Shown here piece after piece: positions 8,263 to 17,023 of a stretch of 64,000 bases of DNA. Every line of letters starts with the position of its first letter. Position 1 is the stretch's first letter. Source of the DNA: an uncultured Clostridia bacterium (GTDB taxonomy: Bacteria; Bacillota; Clostridia; TANB77; CAG-508); the NCBI GenBank assembly GCA_934167965.1, contig CAKPMJ010000006.1, positions 26,103 through 90,102 of the forward strand. Reading direction: 5' to 3'. The translations under genes and the position numbers were made by a program. The notes under the pieces are model-generated. The model worked only from the letters and a program-made list of their open reading frames with translations. It searched no databases and was not told the DNA's origin.

Positions 8263-8994
8263 TTAAAGTCCAAAAATAGTGAATCCCAAATTAATAATTC
8301 CACTATATACTATGTTTATAATTGGTGTAATTATTGTACCTAACACTCCTACTATCCATAATGCTACAAATATTACATAAAATATTTGTTCATGATCTTC
8401 AAACCAAATTTTTGCATTATATGGTAATATTGGCTTTATTACTTTTGAGCCATCTAATGGTGGTAATGGTATTAAATTAAATACTCCTAGACCTATATTT
8501 ATAGAAATCGCATACATTAACATTATCATTATTATTCCAAGTATTTTTGATGTTAATACTGCTACCCCTGCAAATTTGTATATTGCACAATATATTAAAG
8601 TTAATATTATTGCTATTATAAAATTCATTGCTGGGCCTGCTATTGATACTAATGCATCAGCTTTGTCCATTGACATATCTCTATTATAGTTCTTTGGATT
8701 CACCATTACTGGTTTTCCCCATCCAAATCCTGCAAATAGTAACATTATTGATCCAACAGGATCCAAATGAGCCAAAGGATTAAGGGATAATCTTCCTTCA
8801 TTTCTTGGTGTATCATCACCTAACTTGTCTGCTGCCCAAGCATGAGCAAATTCATGAAATGTTATTGCAATTAATACTCCTGGTATTGTAAATAGTAAAT
8901 TTAATAATTTACTTGTATCAGTTAAATAATTCATTAATCCAAATACAATCATTATTGCCATTATGACATATACTGATCTTTTGTCTAAAAACAT
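8263..8994 (-). CDS. Site-2-protease family (M50) membrane metalloprotease
   Basis: Integral membrane zinc protease of the short YwhC-like M50 group, which cleaves substrates within the membrane; the substrate is unknown. The zinc motif is HEFAH (residues 47-51) in the second hydrophobic segment, and the distal ligand motif NLIPLPPLDGSK lies near residue 175. Six or so hydrophobic segments are visible. At 243 residues it lacks PDZ domains, unlike RseP. It sits 17 nt after lysS and 33 nt before stp, so it is probably cotranscribed with them. Confidence 0.92.
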   Translation of the reverse strand: MFLDKRSVYVIMAIMIVFGLMNYLTDTSKLLNLLFTIPGVLIAITFHEFAHAWAADKLGDDTPRNEGRLSLNPLAHLDPVGSIMLLFAGFGWGKPVMVNPKNYNRDMSMDKADALVSIAGPAMNFIIAIILTLIYCAIYKFAGVAVLTSKILGIIMIMLMYAISINIGLGVFNLIPLPPLDGSKVIKPILPYNAKIWFEDHEQIFYVIFVALWIVGVLGTIITPIINIVYSGIINLGFTIFGL

Positions 8995-9011
8995 ATATTA
9001 AATATCCTTTC

Positions 9012-10529
9012 TTAGTTTAATGGTTTCATTGTTGGGAAGAATAATACATCTCTTATTGATGCTGAATTTGTTAATAACATTATTAATCTATCTAATCCTA
9101 TTCCCATTCCTCCTGTTGGTGGTAAACCTATTTCTAAGGCGTTAACAAAGTCTTCATCCATTCCTCCAGCTTCTTCATCACCTTTTTCTTTTGCTTCAAC
9201 TTGTTTTAAGAATCTTTCATATTGATCTATTGGATCATTTAATTCTGAATATGCATTTCCATATTCTCTTCCACCTATGAATAATTCAAATCTTTCAACC
9301 AATCTTGGATCTTCTTTCTTTCTCTTTGTAAGTGGTGATACTTCTACTGGGTAGTCTATTATAAATGTTGGTTGTATTAATGTTTCTTCTACAAATGTCT
9401 CGAAAAATTCATTTATAATATGTCCTCTTGTGTTTTTGATTTCTTCATATTCAACACCTTTTTCTTTAGCTATAGCTTGAGCTTCTTCATCTGTGTTAAT
9501 TGTATTAAAGTCTACTCCAGCTACTTCTTTTATTGCTTCAATCATAGATATTTTTTTCCATCCTGGTGCTAAATTTATTTCGTTACCGTCATATTCAATT
9601 GTTGTTTTTCCTAATACATTTTTTGCTACTGTTGATATAAGTTGTTCTGCTGTATCCATCATATCATTATAATCTTGATATGCTGCATAAAACTCCATGT
9701 TTGTAAATTCAGGATTATGTTTTATATCCATTCCTTCATTTCTAAAATTCTTTCCTATTTCAAATACTTTATCAAATCCACCAACTATTAGTCTTTTTAA
9801 ATTTAATTCTGGTGCTATTCTTAAATACATTTGTAAATCAAGTGTATTGTGATGTGTTATAAATGGTCTTGCTGCATCTCCTGTTGCTACTGTTGTTAAC
9901 ATTGGGGTTTCTACTTCCATATATCCATAACTATCCATAAAGTTTCTTATTTCTTTTAATATTTTACTTCTTAATATAAATGTTTCTTTTACTTCAGGAT
10001 TCATTATTAAATCTACATATCTTTGTCTATATCTTAAATCTGTATCTTTTAGTCCATGGAATTTCTCAGGTAATGGTCTTAATGATTTTGAAAGTAAAGT
10101 TACCTCTTTAGCATGTATTGATATTTCCTCTGTTCTTGTTTTAAATACAAATCCTGTTATTCCTATAAAGTCACCTATATCATAAGTTTTAAATGCTTTG
10201 TAGCTTTCTTCGCCTAAATCATTTATGCTTACATAACTTTGGATTTTTTCATCACAGTCTTGTATTGTACAAAATGATGCTTTTCCCATTATTCTTTTTG
10301 CTATTATTCTTCCTGCAACTGTTACATCTTTTTGTTCAAATTGCTCATAATTATTTTTTATTTCACCAGCTGTATTTGTTCTATTAAATTTTGTTATTTC
10401 AAATGGGTCTTTTCCATTTGCTCGTAATTCTTCTAATTTCTCACGTCTAACTTGCATTAGATGATTCATATCTATCTCTTGTTCTTGGCTATTTTCATTA
10501 TTTTCTTGCATAAGTTTCATTCCTTTCAT
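9012..10529 (-). CDS. lysS: Lysyl-tRNA synthetase (class II)
   Basis: Charges tRNA-Lys in the cytoplasm. An N-terminal OB-fold anticodon-binding domain (VTVAGRIIAKRIMGKASF) precedes the class II core. Motif 2 is in FRNEGMDIKHNPEFTNMEFY and motif 3 in GGMGIGLDRLIMLLTN, ending FFPTMKPLN. The length of 505 is normal. The first ATG at 10529 has an AAAGGAT site. A third in-frame ATG (10511) has AAAGGA nine bases upstream and could equally be the start. It leads the operon continuing into the M50 protease, stp and prkC. Confidence 0.97.
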   Translation of the reverse strand: MKGMKLMQENNENSQEQEIDMNHLMQVRREKLEELRANGKDPFEITKFNRTNTAGEIKNNYEQFEQKDVTVAGRIIAKRIMGKASFCTIQDCDEKIQSYVSINDLGEESYKAFKTYDIGDFIGITGFVFKTRTEEISIHAKEVTLLSKSLRPLPEKFHGLKDTDLRYRQRYVDLIMNPEVKETFILRSKILKEIRNFMDSYGYMEVETPMLTTVATGDAARPFITHHNTLDLQMYLRIAPELNLKRLIVGGFDKVFEIGKNFRNEGMDIKHNPEFTNMEFYAAYQDYNDMMDTAEQLISTVAKNVLGKTTIEYDGNEINLAPGWKKISMIEAIKEVAGVDFNTINTDEEAQAIAKEKGVEYEEIKNTRGHIINEFFETFVEETLIQPTFIIDYPVEVSPLTKRKKEDPRLVERFELFIGGREYGNAYSELNDPIDQYERFLKQVEAKEKGDEEAGGMDEDFVNALEIGLPPTGGMGIGLDRLIMLLTNSASIRDVLFFPTMKPLN

Positions 10530-10541
10530 TTATCCTTTGCT

Positions 10542-10570
10542 ATTATATACTACTTTACTAAAAAAGTAAA
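10542..10570 (-). promoter_or_regulatory. Putative promoter of lysS operon with overlapping inverted repeat
   Basis: Minus-strand TTTACT, 17-nt spacer, TATAAT. The weak -35 overlaps a 7-5-7 inverted repeat (CTTTACT / AGTAAAG, 10553-10571), which might bind a regulator. No T-box is present. Confidence 0.5.
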
Positions 10571-10616
10571 GTTTTTGGAAATAAAAGTTAATTTTATTTT
10601 TGATTTTGCAAATCAA

Positions 10617-10645
10617 TTGACAGTATTTTCCAATTATGTTATAAT
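10617..10645 (+). promoter_or_regulatory. Perfect-consensus sigma-A promoter of the 56-aa gene
   Basis: TTGACA (10617-10622), 17-nt spacer, TATAAT (10640-10645). Both hexamers are perfect, making this the best match I found in the window. It lies 35 nt before the ATG of the small gene. Confidence 0.85.
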
Positions 10646-10679
10646 GTAATTATAACATCAACTAAGGAGTGAAGTCATA

Positions 10680-10850
10680 ATGAAAAAACTAGAATATCTC
10701 TGGGATAAAAAAGTTTCAATTGAGGAATGTTATAAAATCCCTGAAGATAAAGCTAGCTTAATCGAGATTCGTAAATCAAGTGGTATGGAGATCGATCTCT
10801 TATCCGGTATACGGAATTATCTCGTTTTAAGACCAAGAAAAGTGCTGTGA
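10680..10850 (+). CDS. Small orphan protein, 56 aa
   Basis: An unrecognised small protein starting MKKLEYLWDKKVSIEECYKI and ending RPRKVL. It appears soluble and amphipathic, with no signal or membrane helix. The expression signals are exceptional: a perfect TTGACA-17-TATAAT promoter, TAAGGAGTG ribosome-binding site nine bases before the ATG, and a terminator whose stem overlaps the stop codon. CTC, ATC, CGT and CTG codons are more frequent than in neighbouring genes. It is an isolated plus-strand transcription unit of about 220 nt between lysS and ackA. A regulatory RNA with an incidental ORF is the alternative. Confidence 0.65.
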   Translation: MKKLEYLWDKKVSIEECYKIPEDKASLIEIRKSSGMEIDLLSGIRNYLVLRPRKVL

Positions 10851-10870
10851 TTATTACAGCACTTCTTTTT
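10840..10870. terminator. Bidirectional terminator, 56-aa gene / ackA
   Basis: A perfect 9-bp stem (AAGTGCTGT / ACAGCACTT) with a 7-nt loop, followed on the plus strand by CTTTTTATTTT and on the minus strand by TTCTTGG. It overlaps the small-gene stop and abuts the ackA stop, so it can serve both convergent genes. Confidence 0.85.
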
Positions 10871-12053
10871 ATTTTATTAATCTCATTGTTTCTTTAGCGA
10901 TCATAAGTTCCTCATTTGTAGGAATTACGTATGCTTTAACTTTTGAATCTGGTTTTGTAATTAACTTTTCTTCTCCTCTCATATTGTTAGCATCAACATC
11001 TATATCAACTCCCATAAATTCTAATTGCTCACAAATTGATTTTCTAATATTTATTTGGTTTTCTCCAACTCCTCCAGTAAATACTATTGCATCTAATCCT
11101 CCCATAGCAACTGCATATTTAGCAACATAACTTGCAATAGAGTATGTAAATGTTTTTATAGCAATTTGTGCTCTTTCATTTTCTCCATAAGATGCAGCTT
11201 CAATTTCTCTAAAATCTGGTGCCAATCCTGATATTCCTTGAACTCCACATTTTTTATTTAATACATTTTCTACTTCATCTGCTGTCATATTTTCTTTTTT
11301 CATTAAAAATGTAACAACTGATGGATCTAAATCTCCACTTCTTGTAACCATTGGTATTCCTCCAAGTGGTGTAAGTCCCATACTTGTATCTATTGATTTT
11401 CCATCTTTTACAGCACAAATACTAGATCCTTGACCTAAATGACAAGTAACTACTTTTAAGTTTTGGTTGTTTTCTATTTCTGCTAATCTTTGTGATACAT
11501 ACATATGTGATGTTCCATGGAATCCATATTTTCTAATTCCATATTTTTCATAATATTCATAGGCTATAGGGTATATATATTTTTCTTTTGGCATTGTTTG
11601 ATGGAATGCTGTATCAAATACTCCAACCATTGGCTTACCTGGCATAACTTTTTTGCACGCTTCTATTCCCATTATTCCTGCTGGATTATGAAGTGGTGCT
11701 AAGTCTATACATTCTTTTACTATATCAATTACTTTATCATCAATTATTGTTGATTCATTTATTTTTTCTCCTCCATGAACTAGTCTATGACCTATAGCAT
11801 TTATTTCATCTAAAGAATCAATTACTTTATATTCAGGATTTGTTAATTGTTTTAAAGTAAAATCTATTGCTTCTGTGTGATCTAAAGCAACATGGTTTAT
11901 AGTTATTTTCTTTCCTAATGCTTTATGTGTTATAAATGCTTCTTGCTCTCCTATTCTTTCATATTTTCCTGATGCTATTACCTCATCATTTTCCATGTTT
12001 ATTAATTGATATTTTAATGATGAACTTCCACAATTTAAAACTAAAATTTTCAT
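10869..12053 (-). CDS. ackA: Acetate kinase
   Basis: Makes ATP and acetate from acetyl phosphate, the last step of the Pta-AckA fermentation route. The 394-residue length is standard. Signatures include the start MKILVLNCGSSSLKYQLI, ATP- and substrate-binding HRLVHGG, FDTAFHQTMP, GFHGTSH, CHLGQGSS, DTSMGLTPLGG and FTGGVGEN. It follows pta by 28 nt on the same strand and shares its promoter. The two-gene unit ends at the bidirectional hairpin. Confidence 0.98.
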   Translation of the reverse strand: MKILVLNCGSSSLKYQLINMENDEVIASGKYERIGEQEAFITHKALGKKITINHVALDHTEAIDFTLKQLTNPEYKVIDSLDEINAIGHRLVHGGEKINESTIIDDKVIDIVKECIDLAPLHNPAGIMGIEACKKVMPGKPMVGVFDTAFHQTMPKEKYIYPIAYEYYEKYGIRKYGFHGTSHMYVSQRLAEIENNQNLKVVTCHLGQGSSICAVKDGKSIDTSMGLTPLGGIPMVTRSGDLDPSVVTFLMKKENMTADEVENVLNKKCGVQGISGLAPDFREIEAASYGENERAQIAIKTFTYSIASYVAKYAVAMGGLDAIVFTGGVGENQINIRKSICEQLEFMGVDIDVDANNMRGEEKLITKPDSKVKAYVIPTNEELMIAKETMRLIK

Positions 12054-12081
12054 TTTTATACTTCCCTTCTAAATTTATATA

Positions 12082-13077
12082 TTATATTTGTGCTTGAACT
12101 GCTGTAATTGCAACAACTCCAACAATATCATCTGCACTGCATCCCCTTGATAAATCATTTACTGGTTTTGCAATTCCTTGGCACAATGGACCATAAGCCT
12201 CTGCTTTTGCTAATCTTTGTACTAATTTGTATCCAATATTTCCTGCATTTAAATCAGGATATATTAATGTATTTGCATATCCTGCTACATTACTTCCTGG
12301 TGCTTTAGATTTACCAATCTCAGGAACTATTGCTGCATCTAATTGTAATTCTCCATCTACTAATAAATTTGGATCTTTTTCTTTTACTAATTTTGTTGCT
12401 TCTATAACTTTATCTGTTAATTCAGATTTTGCACTTCCATAAGTCGAATATGAAAGCATTGCAACTTTTGATTGTTTTTGTACTAATTGTTCAAAGCTTT
12501 TAGCTGATGATATTGCTATTTCTGACAATTCTTCTGCTGTTGGATTTTGATTTAATCCACTGTCTCCAAATATAAATGTTCCATTTTCACCATATTCGCA
12601 ATCAGGCACGCACATAACAAAAAATGCTGATACTAATTTTGTTCCAGGTGCTGTTTTTAATATTTGAAGTGCTGGTCTCAATGTATTTGCAGTTGAATGT
12701 GCTGCTCCTGACACTAATCCGTCTGCTTCATTATTTTTTAGCATCATCATTCCATAATATATTGGCTCTTGTATTATTTTTTTAGCCTCCTCTAATGCCA
12801 TTCCTTTTTTCTTTCTTAATTCAAATAATGCTTCTGCATATTCTTCTTTTTTCTCTGATTTATTTGGATCTATAATTTTTATTCCATTTAAATCTAAATT
12901 TTTATCATTTGCATCTTTTTTTATTTGTTCTTCATTTCCTAGTAATATTACTTTAGCAAAGCCTTGTTCTATTACTTTACTTGCCGCTTCTATTACTCTA
13001 GTGTCTTCTGCTTCTGGTAATATTATTGTTTTCATTTGTTTTTTTGCTCTTTGTTTTACATTTTCAATAAATGACAT
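12082..13077 (-). CDS. pta: Phosphate acetyltransferase
   Basis: Converts acetyl-CoA and phosphate to acetyl phosphate, feeding AckA for substrate-level ATP. At 331 residues it is the short, catalytic-domain-only form. Recognisable segments are TIILPEAEDTRVIEAA, ADGLVSGAAHSTANTLRP, FIFGDSGLNQNPTAEELSEI, LSYSTYGSAKS, and the C-terminal YGPLCQGIAKPVNDLSRGCS. The ATG has an AGAAAGG site and a TTGATA-17-TAAAAT promoter just upstream. The gene pair suggests acetate as a main fermentation product. Confidence 0.98.
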   Translation of the reverse strand: MSFIENVKQRAKKQMKTIILPEAEDTRVIEAASKVIEQGFAKVILLGNEEQIKKDANDKNLDLNGIKIIDPNKSEKKEEYAEALFELRKKKGMALEEAKKIIQEPIYYGMMMLKNNEADGLVSGAAHSTANTLRPALQILKTAPGTKLVSAFFVMCVPDCEYGENGTFIFGDSGLNQNPTAEELSEIAISSAKSFEQLVQKQSKVAMLSYSTYGSAKSELTDKVIEATKLVKEKDPNLLVDGELQLDAAIVPEIGKSKAPGSNVAGYANTLIYPDLNAGNIGYKLVQRLAKAEAYGPLCQGIAKPVNDLSRGCSADDIVGVVAITAVQAQI

Positions 13078-13112
13078 ATTAGCTTTTCCTTTCTCTTATT
13101 TTTTCCTAGCTT

Positions 13113-13141
13113 ATTTTACTACATCTAAATAAAAATATCAA
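13113..13141 (-). promoter_or_regulatory. Promoter of pta-ackA
   Basis: Minus-strand TTGATA, 17-nt spacer, TAAAAT, about 35 nt before the pta start codon. Confidence 0.7.
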
Positions 13142-13166
13142 CAACTTATTTCAAATTTATAAAGAA

Positions 13167-13193
13167 AGAGTGGTAATTCAAAATTACCACTCT
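13167..13193 (-). terminator. Terminator of the adenylate-kinase-like gene
   Basis: A perfect 12-bp stem (AGAGTGGTAATT / AATTACCACTCT) with a 3-nt loop, followed on the minus strand by TTCTTTATAA. It separates the adk-like gene from pta. Confidence 0.85.
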
Positions 13194-13202
13194 TAAAGCC
13201 TA

Positions 13203-13799
13203 TTATTCTACTAGAGCATCAATAAACACATTATTATCAGTTTCTGTATTTACTGTAATAATTGTAATTCCTTGTGCCTTGTACCAATCAAGTATAGGCT
13301 TCGTTTCAGTTTGATAAATTTTCAGCCGTCTTTTAACTGTTTCAGGTGTATCATCTGATCTTTGAGTTAACTTCGAGCCGCATTTATCGCATATTCCTTC
13401 TATTCTAGAAGGCTTAAAGCCATCTTTGGTATATCCTTCTTGGCAATTAGGACATATTAATCTATTCATTGCCCTTCTTACCGCTTCCTCTTCTTCAATC
13501 GGCAAATAGATTACATGGTCGACTTCAATCCCATATTTCTCCATCATCATTGCCTGATTTAGTGTTCGCGGAACACCATCAAGTATAATAATATCAGACT
13601 TAATAGAATTGATTTTGTTTTGTAACAAACTCATAACTACGTCATCATCTATTAATGCACCACTCGATGTGTCTATACCGCTTTTTCTTAATAATGCTCC
13701 TGTTGAAATTGTTTCTATACTAGAAACTTTTTCTTTTGCATCTGCAATCCGAGTTCCTTTACCGGCACCCGGCGGTCCAATTACAACAATTGTTGCCAT
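13203..13799 (-). CDS. Adenylate-kinase-family nucleoside monophosphate kinase
   Basis: Phosphoryl transfer between ATP and AMP or another NMP. Seen: P-loop GPPGAGKGT (8-16), DGVPRT (74-79, canonical DGFPRT), and a LID with four cysteines (Cys116, Cys119, Cys137, Cys140) spaced for a structural zinc. The C-terminus RRLKIYQTETKPILDWY is adenylate-kinase-like. At 198 residues it is slightly shorter than the usual 214, and the LID entry NRLICPNC differs from canonical GRRxC. It is a single gene with its own promoter and terminator, not in the ribosomal protein operon where the housekeeping adk normally sits. Codon use is richer in G/C endings than its neighbours. It may be a second, acquired kinase or the sole adk relocated. 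Confidence 0.85.
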   Translation of the reverse strand: MATIVVIGPPGAGKGTRIADAKEKVSSIETISTGALLRKSGIDTSSGALIDDDVVMSLLQNKINSIKSDIIILDGVPRTLNQAMMMEKYGIEVDHVIYLPIEEEEAVRRAMNRLICPNCQEGYTKDGFKPSRIEGICDKCGSKLTQRSDDTPETVKRRLKIYQTETKPILDWYKAQGITIITVNTETDNNVFIDALVE

Positions 13800-13848
13800 A
13801 TTGAACTCTCCTTTCTGAATTTATTTGTATTTTTCAATACATATTTCT

Positions 13849-13876
13849 ATTTTATCATAATTTCTTATTTTTGCAA
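13849..13876 (-). promoter_or_regulatory. Promoter of the adenylate-kinase-like gene
   Basis: Minus-strand TTGCAA, 16-nt spacer, TAAAAT with a TGA extended -10. Divergent from the spoIVA promoter. Confidence 0.65.
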
Positions 13877-13934
13877 TACTTTTTTGTCGAATCACATAAC
13901 TTTTGCTGGTTTAATATTTTTTTGTTTATTTTTC

Positions 13935-13962
13935 GCATATTTGCAAAATTGGATCATATAAA
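13935..13962 (+). promoter_or_regulatory. Sigma-E-type (mother cell) promoter of spoIVA
   Basis: GCATATT (13935-13941), 13-nt spacer, CATATAAA (13955-13962). This matches the sigma-E pattern (KMATATT, 13-14 nt, CATACAHT) and lies about 50 nt before the spoIVA start, as expected for a mother-cell gene. Confidence 0.75.
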
Positions 13963-14014
13963 TTAACTAAAGTTTAGTACAAACATTTTCACGTATAAAG
14001 GGAGGTAAAAATAG

Positions 14015-15493
14015 ATGGAAAATCTAGGATTATATGAAGATATTGCAAAAAGAACAGATGGCGATATCTATGTTGGGGTGGTTGGGCCTGTACGAACTGG
14101 AAAATCAACATTCATAAAAAACTTTATGGATTTGCTCGTAATTCCTAATATTGATAATGATTATAAAAAAGAACGTGCAAAAGATGAAATGCCACAAAGT
14201 GCAGCAGGTAAGACTATAATGACTACCGAGCCAAAGTTTGTTCCTAATGAAGCAGTTGAAATTACAATTGATGAAAAACTAAAATTAAAAGCTCGTTTAG
14301 TAGATTGTGTTGGTTATTTGGTTCCAAATAGTATTGGTTACTTAGAAGATGACAAACCAAGAATGGTTAAGACTCCTTGGTCAGAAGAAGAAATACCTTT
14401 TGAACAAGCGGCAGAAATAGGAACAAAGAAAGTTATAGAAGAACATTCAACTATTGGAATACTTATAACAACTGATGGCTCAATTACTGATATTCCAAGA
14501 GAAGATTACATAAAGGCTGAAGAACGTGTTGTTTCTGAATTAAAAGCTATAAATAAACCATTTATAGTTCTACTAAATTCGGAACATCCAAATGCGCCAG
14601 AAACTCAGGAGCTTGCAAATTCATTATGTAAAAAATATAGTTCAACTGTTATTCCTATAAATTGTGTAGAATTAAATATGAATGATTTAACTAATATATT
14701 TTCTAAAATATTATATGAATTTCCTGTTAGTCAAATTAATTTCAAATTTCCTGCATGGGTTAATGGCTTAGATATGTCTCATCCTTTAAAACAAGAATTA
14801 TACACAGAAATACAAAATGCTTTTTCTAATGTAAACCTCTTAAGAGAAGTTTCACAATGTAGCAAAACTATTGAGCAAACTAGCATCATCACAAAAACAA
14901 ATGTAGATAATATTATGCTTGGCAATGGCGGAGTTAATGTATCTATTACTTTAAAAGAAAACTTATTCTATCAAGTTTTAACTGAAATGACTGGTGTGCA
15001 AGTTAATAATGAAGCTGATCTATTCTCTATCATCAGTGACCTTTCTATTACTCAGAAAAAATATTCTAAAATTGCTACTGCTTTAGCTGAAGTTGATGCT
15101 AAAGGATATGGTATAGTTACTCCTACTATGGATGAACTTATTTTAGATGAACCTCAAATGGTTAAACAAGGTTCTAGATTTGGTATTAAGTTAAAAGCTA
15201 CAGCACCATCTCTTCATATTATTAAAGCTAATATTGAAACTGAAGTTTCTCCTATTGTTGGATCTGAAAAGCAGTCTGAGGAATTGGTAAATTACTTATT
15301 ATCTGAATTTGAAAGTGATCCTAAAAAGATATGGGATTCTAATATTTTTGGAAAAAGTGTTCATTCTCTTGTTAATGAAGGACTACAAGCTAAGTTATCT
15401 AAAATGCCTGAAGAAGCCCAAATGAAACTTCAAGAAACTTTAGAGCGTATTGTCAATGAGGGTAGTGGAGGATTAATCTGTATTATTTTATAA
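14015..15493 (+). CDS. spoIVA: Stage IV sporulation protein A, spore coat assembly ATPase
   Basis: SpoIVA polymerises by ATP hydrolysis on the forespore surface to form the coat basement layer. The 492-residue length is standard. The N-terminus MENLGLYEDIAKRTDGDIY and the Walker A GPVRTGKST (24-32) are diagnostic, with the TRAFAC-like LVDCVGYLVP segment following. The C-terminus is conserved and hydrophobic (GSGGLICIIL). The ATG has an AGGGAGG ribosome-binding site. Transcription from a sigma-E-type promoter fits mother-cell expression. It is the clearest evidence in the window that the organism, or its recent ancestor, forms endospores. Confidence 0.98.
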   Translation: MENLGLYEDIAKRTDGDIYVGVVGPVRTGKSTFIKNFMDLLVIPNIDNDYKKERAKDEMPQSAAGKTIMTTEPKFVPNEAVEITIDEKLKLKARLVDCVGYLVPNSIGYLEDDKPRMVKTPWSEEEIPFEQAAEIGTKKVIEEHSTIGILITTDGSITDIPREDYIKAEERVVSELKAINKPFIVLLNSEHPNAPETQELANSLCKKYSSTVIPINCVELNMNDLTNIFSKILYEFPVSQINFKFPAWVNGLDMSHPLKQELYTEIQNAFSNVNLLREVSQCSKTIEQTSIITKTNVDNIMLGNGGVNVSITLKENLFYQVLTEMTGVQVNNEADLFSIISDLSITQKKYSKIATALAEVDAKGYGIVTPTMDELILDEPQMVKQGSRFGIKLKATAPSLHIIKANIETEVSPIVGSEKQSEELVNYLLSEFESDPKKIWDSNIFGKSVHSLVNEGLQAKLSKMPEEAQMKLQETLERIVNEGSGGLICIIL

Positions 15494-15509
15494 TATAATC
15501 TATCAATAT

Positions 15510-15546
15510 AAAAAACCGTCGAAACTTAAAATTTCAACGGTTTTTT
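15510..15546. terminator. Bidirectional terminator, spoIVA / acylation operon
   Basis: AAAAAACCGT-C-GAAA pairs with TTTC-A-ACGGTTTTTT across a 7-nt loop (one mismatch). The A and T flanks allow termination in both directions between convergent genes. Confidence 0.85.
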
Positions 15547-15554
15547 ATTTAATA

Positions 15555-17000
15555 TTAATAAACTGCTATATATGCTCCACCATTTGATAATATTGTTGGA
15601 AAGCAATATGTATGATAATAATCTAGTTTATATCTCTTTGAGCGTTCTTTTTCTGTCTTAAAAAATCTATCAAAACTTGTCCTTCCTGTACTGTCTTTTA
15701 TATGTCTGTCTATTGATGTATCAAAAATATATTTTGTATCATTTATCTCCATTATTACCCATGTATGCGCTGTCCATCCACCTGAAGTTGTAGTTGTTTC
15801 TCCTGATGCACAATACACATTTTGAATTCCTAAAACTTTCATAACTCCTACAAAAGTCCCGGCAAAGTGTTTACAATTATATCCATCTTTGTGTTTCATA
15901 TTTTCTTCTAAAAATTTATAACATCCATAAACTTTATCATATACTGATTTTTTACCTTTTGTGGCTTTTTTTATAATCTTTTTATACTCTTTATCTAAGT
16001 CTTTGCTTCCAGCAGTACCAGGTTTTAGTTTTATTTTATTCATTTGTTGTTTTCTTGTACCTGTTGTTTGCTTTTTTCTATCTGAATATTGACCATATTC
16101 TGTTTTCTTGCCACTCTTTTTATATACTCTTATTTGATAATAATATAGTTTTCCTATTCCAATATCTTTTTTATCTGTATATGAAGTCGTTTTATTTTTT
16201 GATATCGTTTTTATATGTTTATATTTACCATTTTTTGAAGTTGCTCTATAAATTTTATATCCTGTTACTCCTGATACTTTTTGCCATTTTAGAGTTATTG
16301 ATTTCTTTTTAGAATTTTCTGTTGAGCTCTTTATTTGTACTTGTTCATATTTTGTTTTTTCTTGTATATTTGAATATGGGCTATATAGTTCTATATTGTT
16401 TATTTTTCTATATGCTCTTATTTTATAATAATATACCTTTTTTGATTTTATTTTTTTATCTGTATATGATGTAGTATTTTGTTTTGATATAGTTTTTATT
16501 CTTTCATATTTACCATTTTTCGAAGTTGCTCTATAAATTTTATATCCTGTGGCTCCTTCTGTTTTGTCCCATTTTAGGCCTGCTCTATTTTTATAACTTT
16601 TTATAGTTAATTTTGTTTTTTGTAAATATATTGCTTGTAATATATCTGAATATTCTCCTGTATAGGTTACTCCTCCTTCACCTATCATATATGCTCTTAC
16701 TTTATAATAATATACTTGTCCGCTATATGTTGTTGTATCTAAATATGTATTTGTTAATGCTTTTCCCACACTGTAATAACTTCCATCTTTTGAGTATGAT
16801 TTATATATTTCATATCCTGATGCTCCTTCTATTTCATCCCATGTTATTTTTATTTTATTTGATTCTATAGAAAATTTTAATCCTGTTACTTTTTCCATCA
16901 ATCCTACTGCTTTTACTTGTGCTGAAAAACTTACTGTTATAATTGCTATTATTAGCATTGTTAATAGTTTAATTAATTTGTTATTTCTGGTTATATTCAT
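15555..17000 (-). CDS. Secreted protein with three Fn3 repeats and a transglutaminase-like domain
   Basis: A secreted protein, probably acting at the cell surface. An N-terminal signal peptide (about 1-31, ending SAQVKA) is followed by three fibronectin-III-like repeats of about 90 residues, each with EGASGYEIYK-type, YYYKVRAY-type and similar strands. A C-terminal papain-like transglutaminase fold (about 335-480) has a visible triad: Cys in GYNCKHFAG, His in TAHTWVIM and Asp in YIFDTSID. Such domains act as proteases or crosslinkers; which one is unclear. Two ATGs are possible. I chose 17000, because AAGGGG lies 7 nt upstream of it but only 1 nt from the ATG at 17006. It is the last gene of the acylation operon, 17-23 nt after its neighbour. 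Confidence 0.85.
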   Translation of the reverse strand: MNITRNNKLIKLLTMLIIAIITVSFSAQVKAVGLMEKVTGLKFSIESNKIKITWDEIEGASGYEIYKSYSKDGSYYSVGKALTNTYLDTTTYSGQVYYYKVRAYMIGEGGVTYTGEYSDILQAIYLQKTKLTIKSYKNRAGLKWDKTEGATGYKIYRATSKNGKYERIKTISKQNTTSYTDKKIKSKKVYYYKIRAYRKINNIELYSPYSNIQEKTKYEQVQIKSSTENSKKKSITLKWQKVSGVTGYKIYRATSKNGKYKHIKTISKNKTTSYTDKKDIGIGKLYYYQIRVYKKSGKKTEYGQYSDRKKQTTGTRKQQMNKIKLKPGTAGSKDLDKEYKKIIKKATKGKKSVYDKVYGCYKFLEENMKHKDGYNCKHFAGTFVGVMKVLGIQNVYCASGETTTTSGGWTAHTWVIMEINDTKYIFDTSIDRHIKDSTGRTSFDRFFKTEKERSKRYKLDYYHTYCFPTILSNGGAYIAVY

Positions 17001-17023
17001 TTTCATTCCCCTTACATTTCAAA

